A stretch of 64,000 nucleotides of DNA from Heterobilharzia americana (GCA_944470555.2 OX104134.1:55047890-55111889); one strand, 5' to 3'. Counted from the stretch's first letter, positions 36,081 through 49,094 are shown. Numbers and translations are program-made. Notes: generated from the sequence alone by a model not told the origin.

Positions 36081-39000
36081 GTATTTCAATTTTAAGTGAG
36101 TACTGTATGGTTCACATGATAAGTGCACAAATTCAGCTTCTGTTTTCTACCTAGTCATTAGAATGCGTGAGAGATGTTTCATAAATTGCCGTAAAAGTCA
36201 CACCATGCCGTTTATTACTCATGCATAAATCGAAACATCGTCTTCGCATTATGTCTAGATAACGTAGACGTTTTCTAACTGATAGAAGTATTTTTGTACT
36301 TTGTAAAAAAAGCAGTGAGAATGTGCATTTATCTGAATCATGTAATACATTTGCACAACACATTTCGAAAAACCTGATCACATACTTGCTTGTAATAAGT
36401 ATTGATGTGAAGAATTACAAAGAAAATAAGGAATGAAAACATAAAAGAAGAGATAAAACTGTAGGTCAAAATAAAACAAAGTGATAATACATCCACCTTG
36501 TTTGTGGAGCTGAATTCACCGGGGACGGTTCAACATGGTAACTAATTATTTCTGAACAAATGAAGGTAGCCAAAACTTCTTCATAAGCTAAGGTCTAGGA
36601 AAATGCAAGATTTCATCTCCAATACATCTTGGGAATAAATCCAAAGGCTGTATAATTATAAATTCTGTTAACTGTAATAATGATATGTCTCACAACTGAA
36701 GAGTTTGAAGTTTCGTGACCAAGATTATGGATTCAGATGGATCAATTTACCCTTGATGCCAATTTAGAATATTCTCAAAGGCCTTAACTGGCATGAATTT
36801 ACAAGTCATTTCCATGTAGCTGTCATCACACGCATATTCAAAGTATTTCAGGACTAATGTTTAATGTTTATTTGTATAGTAAGCGATGATTACCTTGTGG
36901 TACGGCGAATTTACTCCTATAAATTTATAGTGATAAGTGAAGAAAATCAAGACTAAAACATGCAAGCCATTACACTCAAATATATCTCCTTAATAGGAGA
37001 ATCCGCAGAATTCTCAGTAGGTTACGTGCTTGTTCAGTTATAAGAAAAATGATCGAATGACTACAAAGTGATATTTCATGTACAAATTCCTTTTCATGAA
37101 TTTGAAAAAAAGCCATAACAACAAGGGGGCAGGATAAAATGGTTGTCAACTGCTTACCATCTAGAAAATCAAAATACATAGTTTTACTGAAAATTTAACA
37201 TACTTTAATTATGTATACTAATGATGGATAGTGACTAGCAGTGGAATCCAGAATGCGCATTTCGTCCTACTTTAATTCATTGAAAGAGAACAGAATATCG
37301 GTCAGTGGTTAAGACGGACAGAAATAGTGATCAAGAAAAATCATTCATAGGGGCAAATTCAAAGAAGGTTAATGAATAGTCGTAACTATAAACATAATCT
37401 GATGCAAGTTTCTGGATTAAAGTAACGACAAAAAGTAGTAATCAAAATGTTGAACATCTTAAATTTTCTTAGCACCATAGTCTGGGAATAATTTTGGAAC
37501 ACCCTTATGATTCGATACATAATTTATATACTTATAAGTTGTATGGAAAAAAGATCTCTACGGAAGAGGACTATAAGCAAAGTATAATGATTGTAGACTA
37601 AGCTTGTTATTTCGTGAAACTGAAGTTCATTTGCTCTTTAATTTATATTTAATGGCATTTTAATTTACAAACTCTCGTTATATTTCCTTATTATGAACAG
37701 ATTACCAATTTATTCAGAATACTCAATAAATTTCAAAAATACTGTCCAGTTTGACCTATTTCCTCTTAATACATCTTTAATTTTGCTTCGCCTAACCTAA
37801 TTTGACTAGAGTGAGTATGCATACATATATTTATATAGCTTTTAATTGGAAAATTTTTTCAAGCCAGTTTACTTGTATCCAGATAAGTAGCCATTACTGA
37901 TTTTAATCTGTCATTTACACTGTTTGTGTGAAATGACTTATATTTATATCGCTCACTTTTTAATGATAACCTTGTTCACTTATCTGAAGAAACATATGTT
38001 AGTGATTATTGGAAAATGAAATATCGCTCAGAAAGTTGCTAAAATAGCTGATAGATTTTCTCTCTCTTGTACCTTATGAAAACCTGCATGAAGATTTTTT
38101 CATGTGAATAAATAAAATGTTCGAAAACCTACTGTGTTTATTTTTTCTCGGTGAACTATTTCTGCTTTACAAACTGTCAGTCACGAAACTACTAAAATTC
38201 AGAAACAGGTCAGCGTCTTTTTCATTCACATTTTTGATTGTACAACAGTTCACAGTCAACATGTACTTAGGACCAAGTTCACAACCTTCACGTCTGTTGG
38301 ACAAAATGTCGTCAACATTTCAGTCACTAGGTTTAGGTCCACTGTTCCGTATCTTCTAACTTCATGAGGTTTACAATGTAACGTAACGAGTAACCTGTTT
38401 AACTACATAAGTACCAAATTCACATTGGTGAGGTCTCAGTCATGTTTTAGTAAATTGAGAACTGAAAATATTTTGAAGAAATTTATTCCCTAGTATGTTT
38501 TAAAATCTAAGAAGTGACTAGTTTTGGTAAAAACAAACAAAAGTCAAAAAGTCCTTATTATTTCAAAGCATTTATTATATATTCCAAGGCTTTATTGTTA
38601 CATTATGAATTATTAAACACTGAAATATTTCATAACTTTTGACTAGATGTTATAAAGGACGGAGTTTACTCTAGGAGGTCGTTGGTTGCAATACTATTTT
38701 TAATAAGTTGGGAGTCTATAGAGGACGACAAAACTAAACTCCTACTTTTAAGCTGAAGACGTTAATTATTTTTCAAAACAACAAAATGAGTTTGATAGAA
38801 TGACTGAAATTTCTAAACCAAGTAGCACAGATTGTTCGCTGACGGAGAAAATGGTAGATAGACTGATAAAGGAGTTATTTAACTGCATGATTGTTATTTT
38901 TTCGAAATCCTAGTCCATAGACATCAAAAAATCTGTTCACTCATTTTGCTTAACGCTTTTATTTTCAATGCAAAATTACTTCTTTGAGAAGTTAGTGCTA

Positions 39001-41894
39001 ATGGTGTCAACAAACTGCAAGATAAAGCATTCAAAAGCTAGTATCAGAGACTAGAGAAGTTTGAGCCACTCCCAAACAGTTAACTGTGATCTATCTTAAT
39101 CGCACAGTATAGTACCGAATGCTACTTCGTTTCTACTAACCAGGAATATTTTACATATATTGCGCTGTTAGGTTACTTATATAGATAGAAATAACTAAGA
39201 CTCGTGGCAAGGCTACTTTTTCTGCCTACCAAAGATCAAATCGAGTATCAGTCGTTTGATCTTAATAGGGAATACCATGACCGTACCATGTGGTAGTGTG
39301 CATATCAAGTTCTATTCACCGAGTACAAAGTGTAAGGTCGTACCAGAAAGATAATAATCTCTTCCAGGTAAAATGTAACTGATATATGAGAGATGAACAG
39401 ATGGACAACTACTCGAACTAACTTCAATAGGTAATAAGTGACGTATACAGAGTTGACAGAAAATATTTCTTATATTCCTTAGGTTATCCATTTGAACAAG
39501 GCATGCAAGCTTTTCATGACAAATTATTAACATAGTTGGCCGAACACCTTCTCTAGACTCTGCATATTGTTTTACTACTGAAATTTAAAGTATTCTAGGG
39601 TTCGCATACTTACAGGTATGTTGCTCCTTCCAATTTCCTCTATTCACGAACATAAGCAAACTAATCCAGTATGATGCAAAAACCATAGCCCTTTATGTTT
39701 TAATTACTGGGTAGCTACTGAGTAAAAATATCATTAGGTGAGCCATATTAGACCAACCTATACTTTAGCGTTCATTTTCTTCAGCTTTTTGCGATTATAT
39801 TTCAAATTCACTTGTTTTATTCGTGTACCCGAGCTAAAACACTACCTATCTATCGATACTGTTTCACCAAAATTTACGTAGTTAATGTAGAACTAAGTAC
39901 AAGGACCATATATAACGAAATTGACAAAGAACGGCAAAACTAGAGCAATTCAATTCTTTATTTATCTTTGTGCATAGCCTACCGTAAAGTTTTCATTGTT
40001 AAAATGGCAAAAGAACAAAGATTAGTCATTAGATTAAGAAATAAAGTTGATGATCTTTTTAAACAAAAATTCTTATTCACTACTTTTAAGAATTTACTCC
40101 TGATGAAGTAAAAGATTATAAAAATTAAGTCAGTCAGACTGAGAAAACTGTTAACTCTTATAACTTATGTAAATATGCAGTCATCTGTGGCTTCATTAAG
40201 CACTAATGTTTACTGGTATTTCATTGTGTTTTACGTTTGTCATTAAGATTTTGTGTATTACAGACTCTTTAAATGAAATAAAAGTACCAATTAATCTTTT
40301 TCATCATAAATTTTCACCTGACTACTTGTGTTAAAAGACATTTTCCGGATTGTTGAACTCCTGATCAGAAATTTATTCAGTTTTTGACTTTTGACATTGT
40401 TCTTTCAACTCATGCTACCCCAAGCAATGAGCATATGCCAGTTCAATACGTTTGCAGGGAGAATAAAATTTTGATGTGATATATTCTAAATTCCTTTATA
40501 ATCTCTTTTCTCATCATTTTATTACTTTTGAACAGTAGAGTTGAATAAGAGGTAGAGTTGTCTACTGACCGGAACATCGCCATTCGAACACAAATCTCTT
40601 ATTCATAGGATAATAAATTAGTGGCACTGTGAGCCTTATGAGTATTTGCTTAAATCTATTTACTCTCTATATTATTAATGACAATATCTATTTGGTAGTC
40701 ATTTATTCACCAACTTACCTAAAGGAGTATTTGTCTAAAGTATTTTTATTATGCTGCCTGTAAGAGTTAACTTGTATGTTCAAAGTGAAAGATGATTTTA
40801 AATAAATAGTCGTCTTATACTTTTGGGATTTGACATTCACAAAGACAAAATCTGTTTCTGCACTTTTATGGTGAAGTTAAATTTCAGAACCATAAACGAA
40901 ATTTGTGGCACAACGGAAATAGTTGTTCTTTTTCTTTGTATACACTGTTGGATGTTAAATGATGTTTCAAAAACTGTTCCCTTACCTTTGATCAATGAAG
41001 CCTGTTAAACGTGTGGATTTTTCTATGTACTAACAAAAAAGTATATTACAATTTGATAAACATTTTGTTCTTGTTAGCCTCAAATGTTTCCTGTTTTCAT
41101 GAAATCATCAATCTACTGAGATGCCTAAATACTTCAAGTTCTAGTTATTGCTTATTGATTAAGTATGAATTAGTCCTACCAGATTGCAAAAATGGCAAAT
41201 TTTGAAAGCGGAAACAGTTACATAAATGTTTCTCACTGCGATTTATTTTTCAACAGAAAAACTCGAAGAATTTATCTCACTGCTTAAATAAAAAGTCTAT
41301 CAACCAAACTCCTGGATGCCAATCAGCTCAGTGGACCAATGTCTCAAACTACCTAAATTAGGTCAGCTGATTTCGATGAATCAATCACTTCATTTATTTG
41401 TCCAGTTTCTCTTTTCATGCAGTTTATATATGTATAGAATCTCGATGATCAACTTGAAAAAACAATCCTGTTAGGAATTAATTCTTATCCCTTTATGCGT
41501 TCGCACTAGCTAATGTACGCTAGTCTATGTTATTTTGAAAGTGTATGTTAGCAGTTAAAATTGCATCAAACTGGACGATTTTTGACACTCAGACTTTTAA
41601 GAAAATCAGTTCATTACCAACCATCCAGCATGATTATGGTTATTTCAAAAGTTACAAGATTTAGTTCGCTTTCTTTACTTATTTCCTAATCGATACAGAA
41701 AACAATTCTTAACACCAGTAAGACTATTCAAGTGTTTAGATGTGTCCAATGATTGCAGTATGTACACTGTAACTTGGACAAGAACCAAAACACATGCTTT
41801 TAAGTAAATCAGATTTTGAGTTCCACTGAAGTTTTTACTGTCTATTCTGAGATATAATCTTGTGACTTGATAACTCAAAACCACTTATAAATAC
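36081..41894. other. AT-rich stretch with one SINE fragment and weak exon candidates
   Basis: Contains the Sm-alpha fragment at 37221-37272 and two very weak coding hints. On the minus strand, 36151-36381 is Arg-rich near its end (RKRLRYLDIMRRRCFDLCMS) behind an acceptor-like TTCTATCAG. On the plus strand, NMYLGPSSQPSRLLDKMSS near 38260-38360 lies behind an acceptor-like TTGATTGTACAACAG. Neither has a recognisable domain or partner exons, so they are noted here and not called as genes. Confidence 0.4.
37221..37272 (-). mobile_element. Sm-alpha 3' half, truncated hammerhead
   Basis: Reverse-complemented: AGGACGAAATGCGCATTCTG, then GATTCCACTGCTAG and TCACTATCC. GAAA and the stem II return strand AGGAC are intact, but the sequence diverges before the CTGANGA half, so this is a 5'-truncated copy. 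Confidence 0.75.
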
Positions 41895-42122
41895 TTAAGT
41901 TAGACGCTTTGCCAACGGCGTCTATTCTTTCCCGGCTTTCTACAACAGAAATGTTCTGAAAAAACCATTTTATCTCCTTCAAAGGAGTTTCTAAAAGTGG
42001 TTTCACTAGATTAATCATATTCAAACTGTGCAGGAGCTGCCGTTTTGGTGGAACTGAATGAATCTGCTTCATTTCAGGTTCTTTTGCAGCTTCCTTCAGT
42101 ATAAAATAATTTATATCAAAAT
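41895..42122 (-). CDS. Candidate internal exon, unknown protein
   Basis: Not recognised. On the minus strand a strong acceptor (ACATTTGTTTCAG) precedes 228 bases in one open frame ending before an A|GTATTT donor-like site. The peptide is protein-like with balanced charge: YFILKEAAKEPEMKQIHSV, then RQLLHSLNMINLVKPLLETP and QNISVVESRERIDAVGKASN. The open frame extends further on both sides (41875-42222), but the part upstream of the acceptor is Phe/Tyr-rich like local noise, whereas the proposed exon is not. Codon phase would be 1 in and 1 out. No adjacent exon was found. It could be an exon of a long-intron host gene on the minus strand; a chance frame is possible. Confidence 0.4.
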
Positions 42123-44930
42123 CTGAAACAAATGTGTACATACTTGAATCAGTTTGATAGAAATGTATCGTCTCGAATAAAAAACAACACTGATTTACGT
42201 AACTGAATTCAAAAGGTTTCACTTATTAGACTAACAGAAAACTCATAAGAAGGCTATCTGTATATCGAATGACTGGTTAAATATTCTAGAAACAAGAATG
42301 GAATTCAGACAGCACAGGGGAAAGGCAATAATAGTAATAAAAAGGTGCATGATGATATTCACATCAGCTGGTACGTAATAAACCGTATTGTTTGACTCCC
42401 AAGTCATATTTACAATCATATTAGTATGAATTAGGAAACTGTCCAATCATTTTTTAAAATTTAGTGACTGTAATTTCCTGCTTTACGATGCAGCCAGCAT
42501 ACTTGATCAGTATTAACTAAAACAAGGTAAAAGCAATCTAATGTTTGGTATTGTAAGCGTATTATGTTTTGCCTTGATAGTGATAGAATGTGAGCTTTGA
42601 ATGTGCAACATAGTGTATTTTTTCGTGACATAACAGTCAAATAGAGAGGGGTTTCCACCAACCTAAATGTCTTTACCAAACAGACAAACAAATGCATACT
42701 GATTATTCATTCATAAACTGTCACGCTAGTCTGTGACAGCTTGAATGAAAAAAAGTGGTTTTCTCACCCTATGTATACGGGAGATAATGAGATGTCTTTT
42801 CAGATAAGTAGACAAGGAACAAGAGTGCATTACTTAGATTAAAACTTGAATAGACTAAGAAATCTGAATACTTGTCTTGAAAAACTATAATTCTCACACA
42901 GCGCTATTCAATATTAATATGATATTTCTTTAAAAAAACAACTAGAGTTCTCATCTCTGTGACCTGCAGATCCGAGGAAAAAATGCATTTTTATAAGAGC
43001 TCCATAATTTTGGAAAATCGCTGTACACGCAAAACGGTTAATTTGATGTCCTCATACTTTTTGTTCAAAATAGTATAATCAACAACTTTAGCATGAAGAT
43101 ATAAAACGGAAAGGAGCCTAATACTTGACGAAAACTTCGCTAACAGCTCTATAAATATTTTTGAAGACACCTATGAATTTTCACGCAGTTATCATTGCGA
43201 AAGGACGGAAAGGGAACAATGATAATCATAGGAAGGAATGTAAATATATAAGCACTAGATAAATCACAGATCGAGAAAGTAAGCTCAGTAGGTAAATTAT
43301 CATATAGATAGCGATTTCCTGTTTTATTATCATAGATGAGTTATATCTCTTAAACACTGCGGAGAAAGACTGCAATGAACAAGAATGATTTCGGCGAAAT
43401 TATTCTCAAGTGATGTACAATCGCAATTAAATAAGGCTATTGTCCGCATTTATTGGTGAGAATATCAACATGACTTGCCTGATAATAAATGATAGCGGAT
43501 TGTCCTCAAGGAAATAATATAGGGAAGAAAGTTAGGTGAGAAACATGGAAATTTTTGAATACAGTAGTAAGTAAGTATGGGTTAAAATCCAGGAATAAAG
43601 AATGCGCAACAAATTGGGTAAGCAGTTGCCAGTGTGAACCGAAATGAGAAATTAATATTCGCTTTAAAGTGTGTACCTAATTAAACAAAGGAAATCAGAA
43701 AAGGCTTGGCCAAGCCCAGCAATCGCAAAGTCAAATATATTGAGGGTGAATAAGCACACTGAAAAAAGAAGGTTCATAAGGATATACAAGCATAGTTTCC
43801 GGTTTTACATGTCTTTGCACTACAAGACAACATTCCTTCTAATACTTAAAAGCTTAATTTGAATTTTTAAAACCATTTTCTAAAGTGTCTATGTAACTAG
43901 ACCCAGGAGGCAACTGAAATCATGAAACAAAAGAAAATGAAGAGCAATGACAGCTTCTTCTAAGTATATGCAATCCCTACTGCCCCATTATTATGCAGAG
44001 TGACCAGACAGAAAACCTCTTGACATTTTCACTTAGTAAAAGTTCATGCCATGTTCTATATATAATAAAAATAATGAAATCACAAAATGTCTTTCTGTAG
44101 CCTCAGTAGACACTCTGGATAAATATGTACATGATTAATCCAAGTTGTCTCTTAAGTATTGAGTTTTTCAAGTGGAAAATGTACTTTCAAAGTTGTCATT
44201 TCAAATCCTTCCATCAGTATTTGGGTACTTCTAAGGATTCAAAAATAACTATAGTGCAAAGGAGACTTTGTATTATGTTACAGCACATCATGAAGTGTTC
44301 ACAATCTTGATGGAAGTACGTAACCATAACAATTAAGTCAGTTAAAGTGGATCATTGATAAACTGGATCTTAAATAAACGAAATAGTCAACAAGCTTTTA
44401 AACCATTTCAACCTGGCTCGTAAAGAATTGTTAATAGTCGAAGTGGTTTCAAACTCTCCATGTCAGCCAACGTTGTCTATTGCACCCTTCTTTTGACTGC
44501 CATTTGATACATTTTTCTCTGTTCGAAAGGTCACCAGGTGGAGGGATGTGCTGGAACTCGATGTTGGTCATGTGAAGAAAGTTTGTAAAAGTTTCCTTTC
44601 AACCCGACATCAAATTGATTAGTTTTGAAATTGGAGCTATGGACTCATTTGTGGATGAAGAAGCTCACGTGGTAATATGCAGCAAAACATGTTTTGAAAC
44701 GTTTCTATTGAAGCGATACGGTGATACTTCTTAGTCCTAAAGCGGCCTCCATAAAATGTTTGCAATAGCAATCCAATAAAGATTGCCTAAATACTCAGAA
44801 CTTCGGTACTCACTGATGATACGGTGTCACTAGAAGTATTTGTCATGTCAAAATTTGACTTATTGACATCCAGAATAGTAGTCCTGTGTTCTACTCAGCT
44901 ACTGACTAAACCTTTGCTTCAATCTCTAAT
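42123..44930. other. AT-rich stretch without recognisable genes
   Basis: Nothing supported. Short frames at 42.24-42.70 kb (minus) have no motif. Confidence 0.45.
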
Positions 44931-44934
44931 GACT

Positions 44935-45065
44935 TCGATCTGAAGTGGCAGAGCATGCAGCCGGCAATCCAAAAGTCGTCGGTTCGAATCTTGCTGTAGC
45001 CCAGACGTTTATCCATCTTCAGTTTCCATCCAGTATTGGCAATACCGGTCGCTATTACACAATTA
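44935..45065 (+). mobile_element. tRNA-derived SINE (second type), copy 1
   Basis: TGGCAGAGCATG at 44945-44956 fits box A and GGTTCGAATC at 44981-44990 is a perfect B box. The T-stem and acceptor stem do not pair, so it is not a tRNA gene. The downstream part (TTGCTGTAGCCCAGACG, then CATCTTCAGTTTCC) is shared with 48.87-48.93 kb, which makes it a dispersed SINE without visible hammerhead. Confidence 0.65.
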
Positions 45066-45283
45066 TGTTAGGTAGTCTCATTAATAACTGAGGATATCAT
45101 TCAATTGCTTATATCTGAATTCATGATACTATCCTAGTCATGGCCACTTCAGAAGAAAAGAACTTCAAGCTAGCAATGTACTCTAGTTTCATAAAGCAGT
45201 CGATTACATTTAGGCTTCAGCTAGTGATTTATATGTGGGAGTATCAGTTTCACTTCTGTGTGTTATTGTCATACTGTAGAAAA

Positions 45284-45366
45284 NNNNNNNNNNNNNNNNN
45301 NNNNNNNNNNNNNNNNNNNNNNNNNNNNNNNNNNNNNNNNNNNNNNNNNNNNNNNNNNNNNNNNNN
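45284..45366. other. Assembly gap (83 N)
   Basis: A run of 83 undetermined bases. The sequence just to its right ends with a SINE tail, so the gap may be a collapsed or unresolved SINE copy. Confidence 1.
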
Positions 45367-45425
45367 AACCCTTATCAGGTTTTGGCGATTTAAAACAACT
45401 GATGTCAATCTACGATGAATAACAG
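45367..45425 (+). repeat. Isolated tail of ribozyme SINE family beside the gap
   Basis: ACTGATGTCAATCTACGATG, then AATAACAGCTTGAA, repeats the tail of copy E (45800-45833: TATCAGTCTACGATGAATAA). The hammerhead module that should precede it falls in or next to the N gap. Confidence 0.55.
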
Positions 45426-45629
45426 CTTGAAATATTTCCAAATCCCCACAACTCCCTCAAAATTCAATTGAACTGGCGCTCATTGGTAACTAGCTTCGAG
45501 ATGAATTCCAGAAGTTCTAATGAGAAGTCGTGATCGGTGGGGGCAAAGCCTGATAGTCGTGAGGACAGTTACTCAAAGTTGACATTGGGTGGCAGTTGAA
45601 CTACATCGTGAGCTAACAGAAGTTGGAAA

Positions 45630-45840
45630 TATAGAGCACTGGATTCTGACCCAGTAGGTCAATGGTAACTTGCTGGCCAGGGAACCTGAAGGTGGCGGGT
45701 TCGGTCCCTGGCGGGTTTCGTGGGTACGCACTGCTGAGGAGTCCCATACTAGGAAGAAACAGCTGTTCGGTGCTCCCAGGATTGCTTTGTTCCTCTAATT
45801 AATATCAGTCTACGATGAATAACAACTTGAACTAACTGTG
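45630..45840 (+). mobile_element. Ribozyme-bearing SINE, copy E (best preserved)
   Basis: Head at about 45640-45727: a weak box A (TAGGTCAATGGTAACTTG), then GGCCAGGGAACCTGAAGG and the B-box-like GCGGGTTCGGTCCC. The hammerhead module is at 45728-45773 and the tail CTCCCAGGATTGC...CAGTCTACGATGAATAAC follows. Head, module and tail are in the same order as in copies A and C. It lies about 400 bp after a duplicate tail at 45390. Confidence 0.75.
45728..45773 (+). ncRNA. Hammerhead ribozyme module, SINE copy E
   Basis: GCACTG (stem I), CTGAGGA (intact core), GTCCCATACTAGGAA (stem II; one mismatched closing pair G.A), GAAA (intact), CAGCTG (3-bp palindromic stem III without a loop), then TT or TTC cleavage site and CGGTGC, which pairs with GCACTG with one G.U wobble. 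All invariant core bases are present. Stem III of three pairs with no loop suggests that it would cleave efficiently only as a dimer, as reported for Penelope and retrozyme hammerheads. Activity is inferred. Confidence 0.7.
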
Positions 45841-48825
45841 AGTTGAATATGCATATTTCAGATGAAGTCACTGTCAGTTAACATGACTTCATAAGAAATG
45901 ATGATCCATCTTTATATTTGTTGGCGTTTGCTATGTATTGGAATAAAATTGTTTCTTCACGAATATATGCATCTTGAACAACAAAATGATGAATTTTTCT
46001 TAGACGAAAACTAAAACTTTCGGCCAATGAACCTGCAGAATTCCAAACATACTTCAGTCTCAGTATCCACAAAATCCACCTTACTATCCAGCATCATGAC
46101 TAGTGGCATTTTATGAAACGAAATACCTAAAAACAATTGTTTCAAAGGAAACATTTTTATACTTAGTTTTGAGAAAGTATATATGACGGATTATATCAAA
46201 ATCATTGACCTGTAGACAATTACTACGAAAGAATCTTCTGATCGTGATAACTCATAATTAAGAAAACCGAGTTGTATTGTAAGCATGCCTTTCTCAATTC
46301 ATTAGTTAAAAAACCTTGTAGGTATTTTCTTGCAAAGAGCTCACAGCGAGCCACTTACTTGGAAATAAGGTATTGTATTCATTCACACGCCAAGAATAAC
46401 TGAAAAGTAGTAGATGTTATTAGTCTTTGAACTCTACTTTTTAAAATCACAGTTTAAACTTACTTTACAAAAATATTTAGCAGAAAAACCAGTGTACTTT
46501 CATGCAAAAGGGTTTGTTCATTATTTTGGTAAAGAGAAAAATCATTTTTCTACAGAAATAAACAAGTTTTGTGCGTTCTGTGTGACTTTCAAGTCTGTTA
46601 TAACTCTGGGTAAATTCATTATTTTAACTTTTATTTCAATTATTAAAATTCGAGTAATTTTCCACGAACGAAAAGGAAACTGTTAACTCTCAGAAGCTTC
46701 ACTGGGGTAGCATGATCTTCTCCGCCTTACCTTATGCAGTTATCTCGAGTTAGGAGGCATCAGAACTGTTAAAAACTGCTCTTTACTAATATTTAACACA
46801 GCTGAGTTCTATTTTCAATCATACAGATTTCTGAAAACTTTTCAGTTTCTATGCACACTTTGAAAATAATTATGTTATTCCATTAGTTTTTCTCAATTTT
46901 CAACAGGAAATCAGCCGAAATGACTTACACTGACGAAGCCTGCTTAAATCTCTGCTCATCAAAAGGTTTTCACTAAATACATTTGGCCAAATTCTTTTCT
47001 TTCCTTTTGTTTTTCTGTCTGTTAAGCGTACCATGTACTCTAGCAATGTTTGAAAATGTTTTCATACTATCGTTTCTCAAACTAAGAAAGAAACAAAGAG
47101 AAAACGTTACATCGGATAAAATCTGTCATATAAATGTTTGGAAGTACAGCACAGTACTGTTCTTAGGGTACCAGTATTGAACAGCAAATTTCTGGGCTCA
47201 CTGATAGAACTACCATCACCAAAATTACACTCGATTTTATTTTCATCTCCAAGTGCAGACCAGACGCTAATGTAACACCAGCTACCCATTTCATATAATT
47301 ACTTTTAATACCGTTATTATGAACACTAGTTACATTCAATAATTATTTATTTCAAAAATGGTGTCCAGGGAGCGAATTAATTGAAATATTACCTGCTGAG
47401 AATTCGATCCTGTATCACATATGTTGTCTGGAATAATGCGACCATTATTACTATTATTATTATTAAACTATGCTTATTTTTTACCTTGACTTAAGGTAAT
47501 GATATAATTATGCCCAACACTCGTGACGACAATCTTTTAACGAATAATGTCCCTGAAAACCTTGAACACTTTTATTTAAAAGGCAAGTATATAAAACCTT
47601 GTCACACTGAGCTGATGCCTTGCATATGAAGTCTGTGGGCAATAACGTGATTAGCTTATGTAATAAGCAACTAAAAAATATTTTTGGATAACTCAGCTGC
47701 CAAGACAAAGAAATTGTGCATTAGAGGTGAGGAATAGTATTCACCAATCAAAATGATTCACCGATTGTATTGGCTACTAAAAGTATTCAGATGCTGTCAT
47801 AAATTTTCTCTTCCCTTTTAATTCATTTTTATTGTAATTCGTCGTTGCTACCGTATAGTGTATTATAAAAGTATCAGCTTCAGAAAGAACTTCCTCCATT
47901 GAATTATTTCATTGTCAAATTGTACTCTGTGAACAGTGCACCGTTAAACCTTAAATATTTCATGCTATGTTTCAACAGTTTCAACTAATCACCTGAAATA
48001 TAAAAAATACGCAAACTTACGTCTCATACTTCACCAAAGAGATTATTCCGGTAAGTAAAACTTATTTTACTAGGATAATCTTTACTTTCCTTTTTTAAAT
48101 ATGCCATGAAATGGCATACTATGATCAGACAAACGAACTTGTGATCTTCGAGTAATTCTTTGATCTTTTCACGTAGATAAAGAAAAGTGGATCACACAAC
48201 AGGCATTTTTGTAGCATGAGGGAAATTTTGGAAGTGAGTCGCTAACGAAGCAACTCCCACACCTGCTGTAATAAGTGACATTGTTCAATGTAGACCCAGA
48301 ACATTCTTTGGCATAAAGCATTATACAGATGTAAAGTGATAAGGAGCAGAATTAAAACTGCTTTCACCAGTGGATGGCAAATATTCAACTGACAACATTT
48401 ACTACCTTCTCGATTTTATTCCATAATAACCTTTCGCTACTCCACTGAAAAAATGAAACATATTCGCTAAAAGCTTATTAACAGTGATTTGTTATCAGAG
48501 CGTTATTCTCATGTACTAGTTCAGAACACCGTTTGTAAGTTCAATTAAATATAGCAATCTTTCTTAGTCAGATATAAACGTAGGTTTTAGAAGAATGATC
48601 ATCATTTCAGTTTATCTTCACTTACGTCTATCCAGCAGGTTAAGTCCACTACTATGGTGATTTATCTTACCTATCAAATGCCAAAGTTCAGTTGACATTT
48701 CTAGTTTCGCTGTTGGATTCATCTGACACAGCCGTGATATGGCATGCTAGTATCACCTGCTGGTCCAGACTATACTCGCTATTTCCTAAGCTTTGTGATC
48801 CTTTGTAACTAAGGTTTAGACAGTA
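45841..48825. other. AT-rich stretch without recognisable genes
   Basis: Includes a short (TTA)n run near 47443-47465 and a lone B-box-like GAATTCGATCC at 47400. No supported gene. Confidence 0.5.
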
Positions 48826-48960
48826 AGTAGATAGGTCTCATGGAACACTGGATTTGTCATTTGGAGATCACTAGATCGAATCCTGCTGTGACCCAAGTAT
48901 TAACTTCATCCATAATCATTTTCCTTTATCGGCTTTTATTTCTGAACGCATTCTGATTAA
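48826..48960 (+). mobile_element. tRNA-derived SINE (second type), copy 2
   Basis: AGATCGAATCC (48873-48883) is a B-box match, followed by TGCTGTGACCCAAG and CTTCATCCATAATC, paralleling 44985-45030. Box A is decayed (ATAGGTCTCATGG). Same orientation as copy 1. Confidence 0.55.
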
Positions 48961-49094
48961 CAGTGGACTGGATAGTTTGGAAAAAGTTGAGCACCGAGTT
49001 AGTATGATTCATCGTATAAGATATATTTTGACTTGTGTAACCCCGGCGTAGTATATTAACAAAATAACAAAATAATCAAATACTAACTTTTCTG

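Noticed and set aside
44935..45010. tRNA gene
   Set aside because: Box A and B box are good, but acceptor and T stems do not pair and the sequence is repeated with a non-tRNA tail at 48.83 kb.
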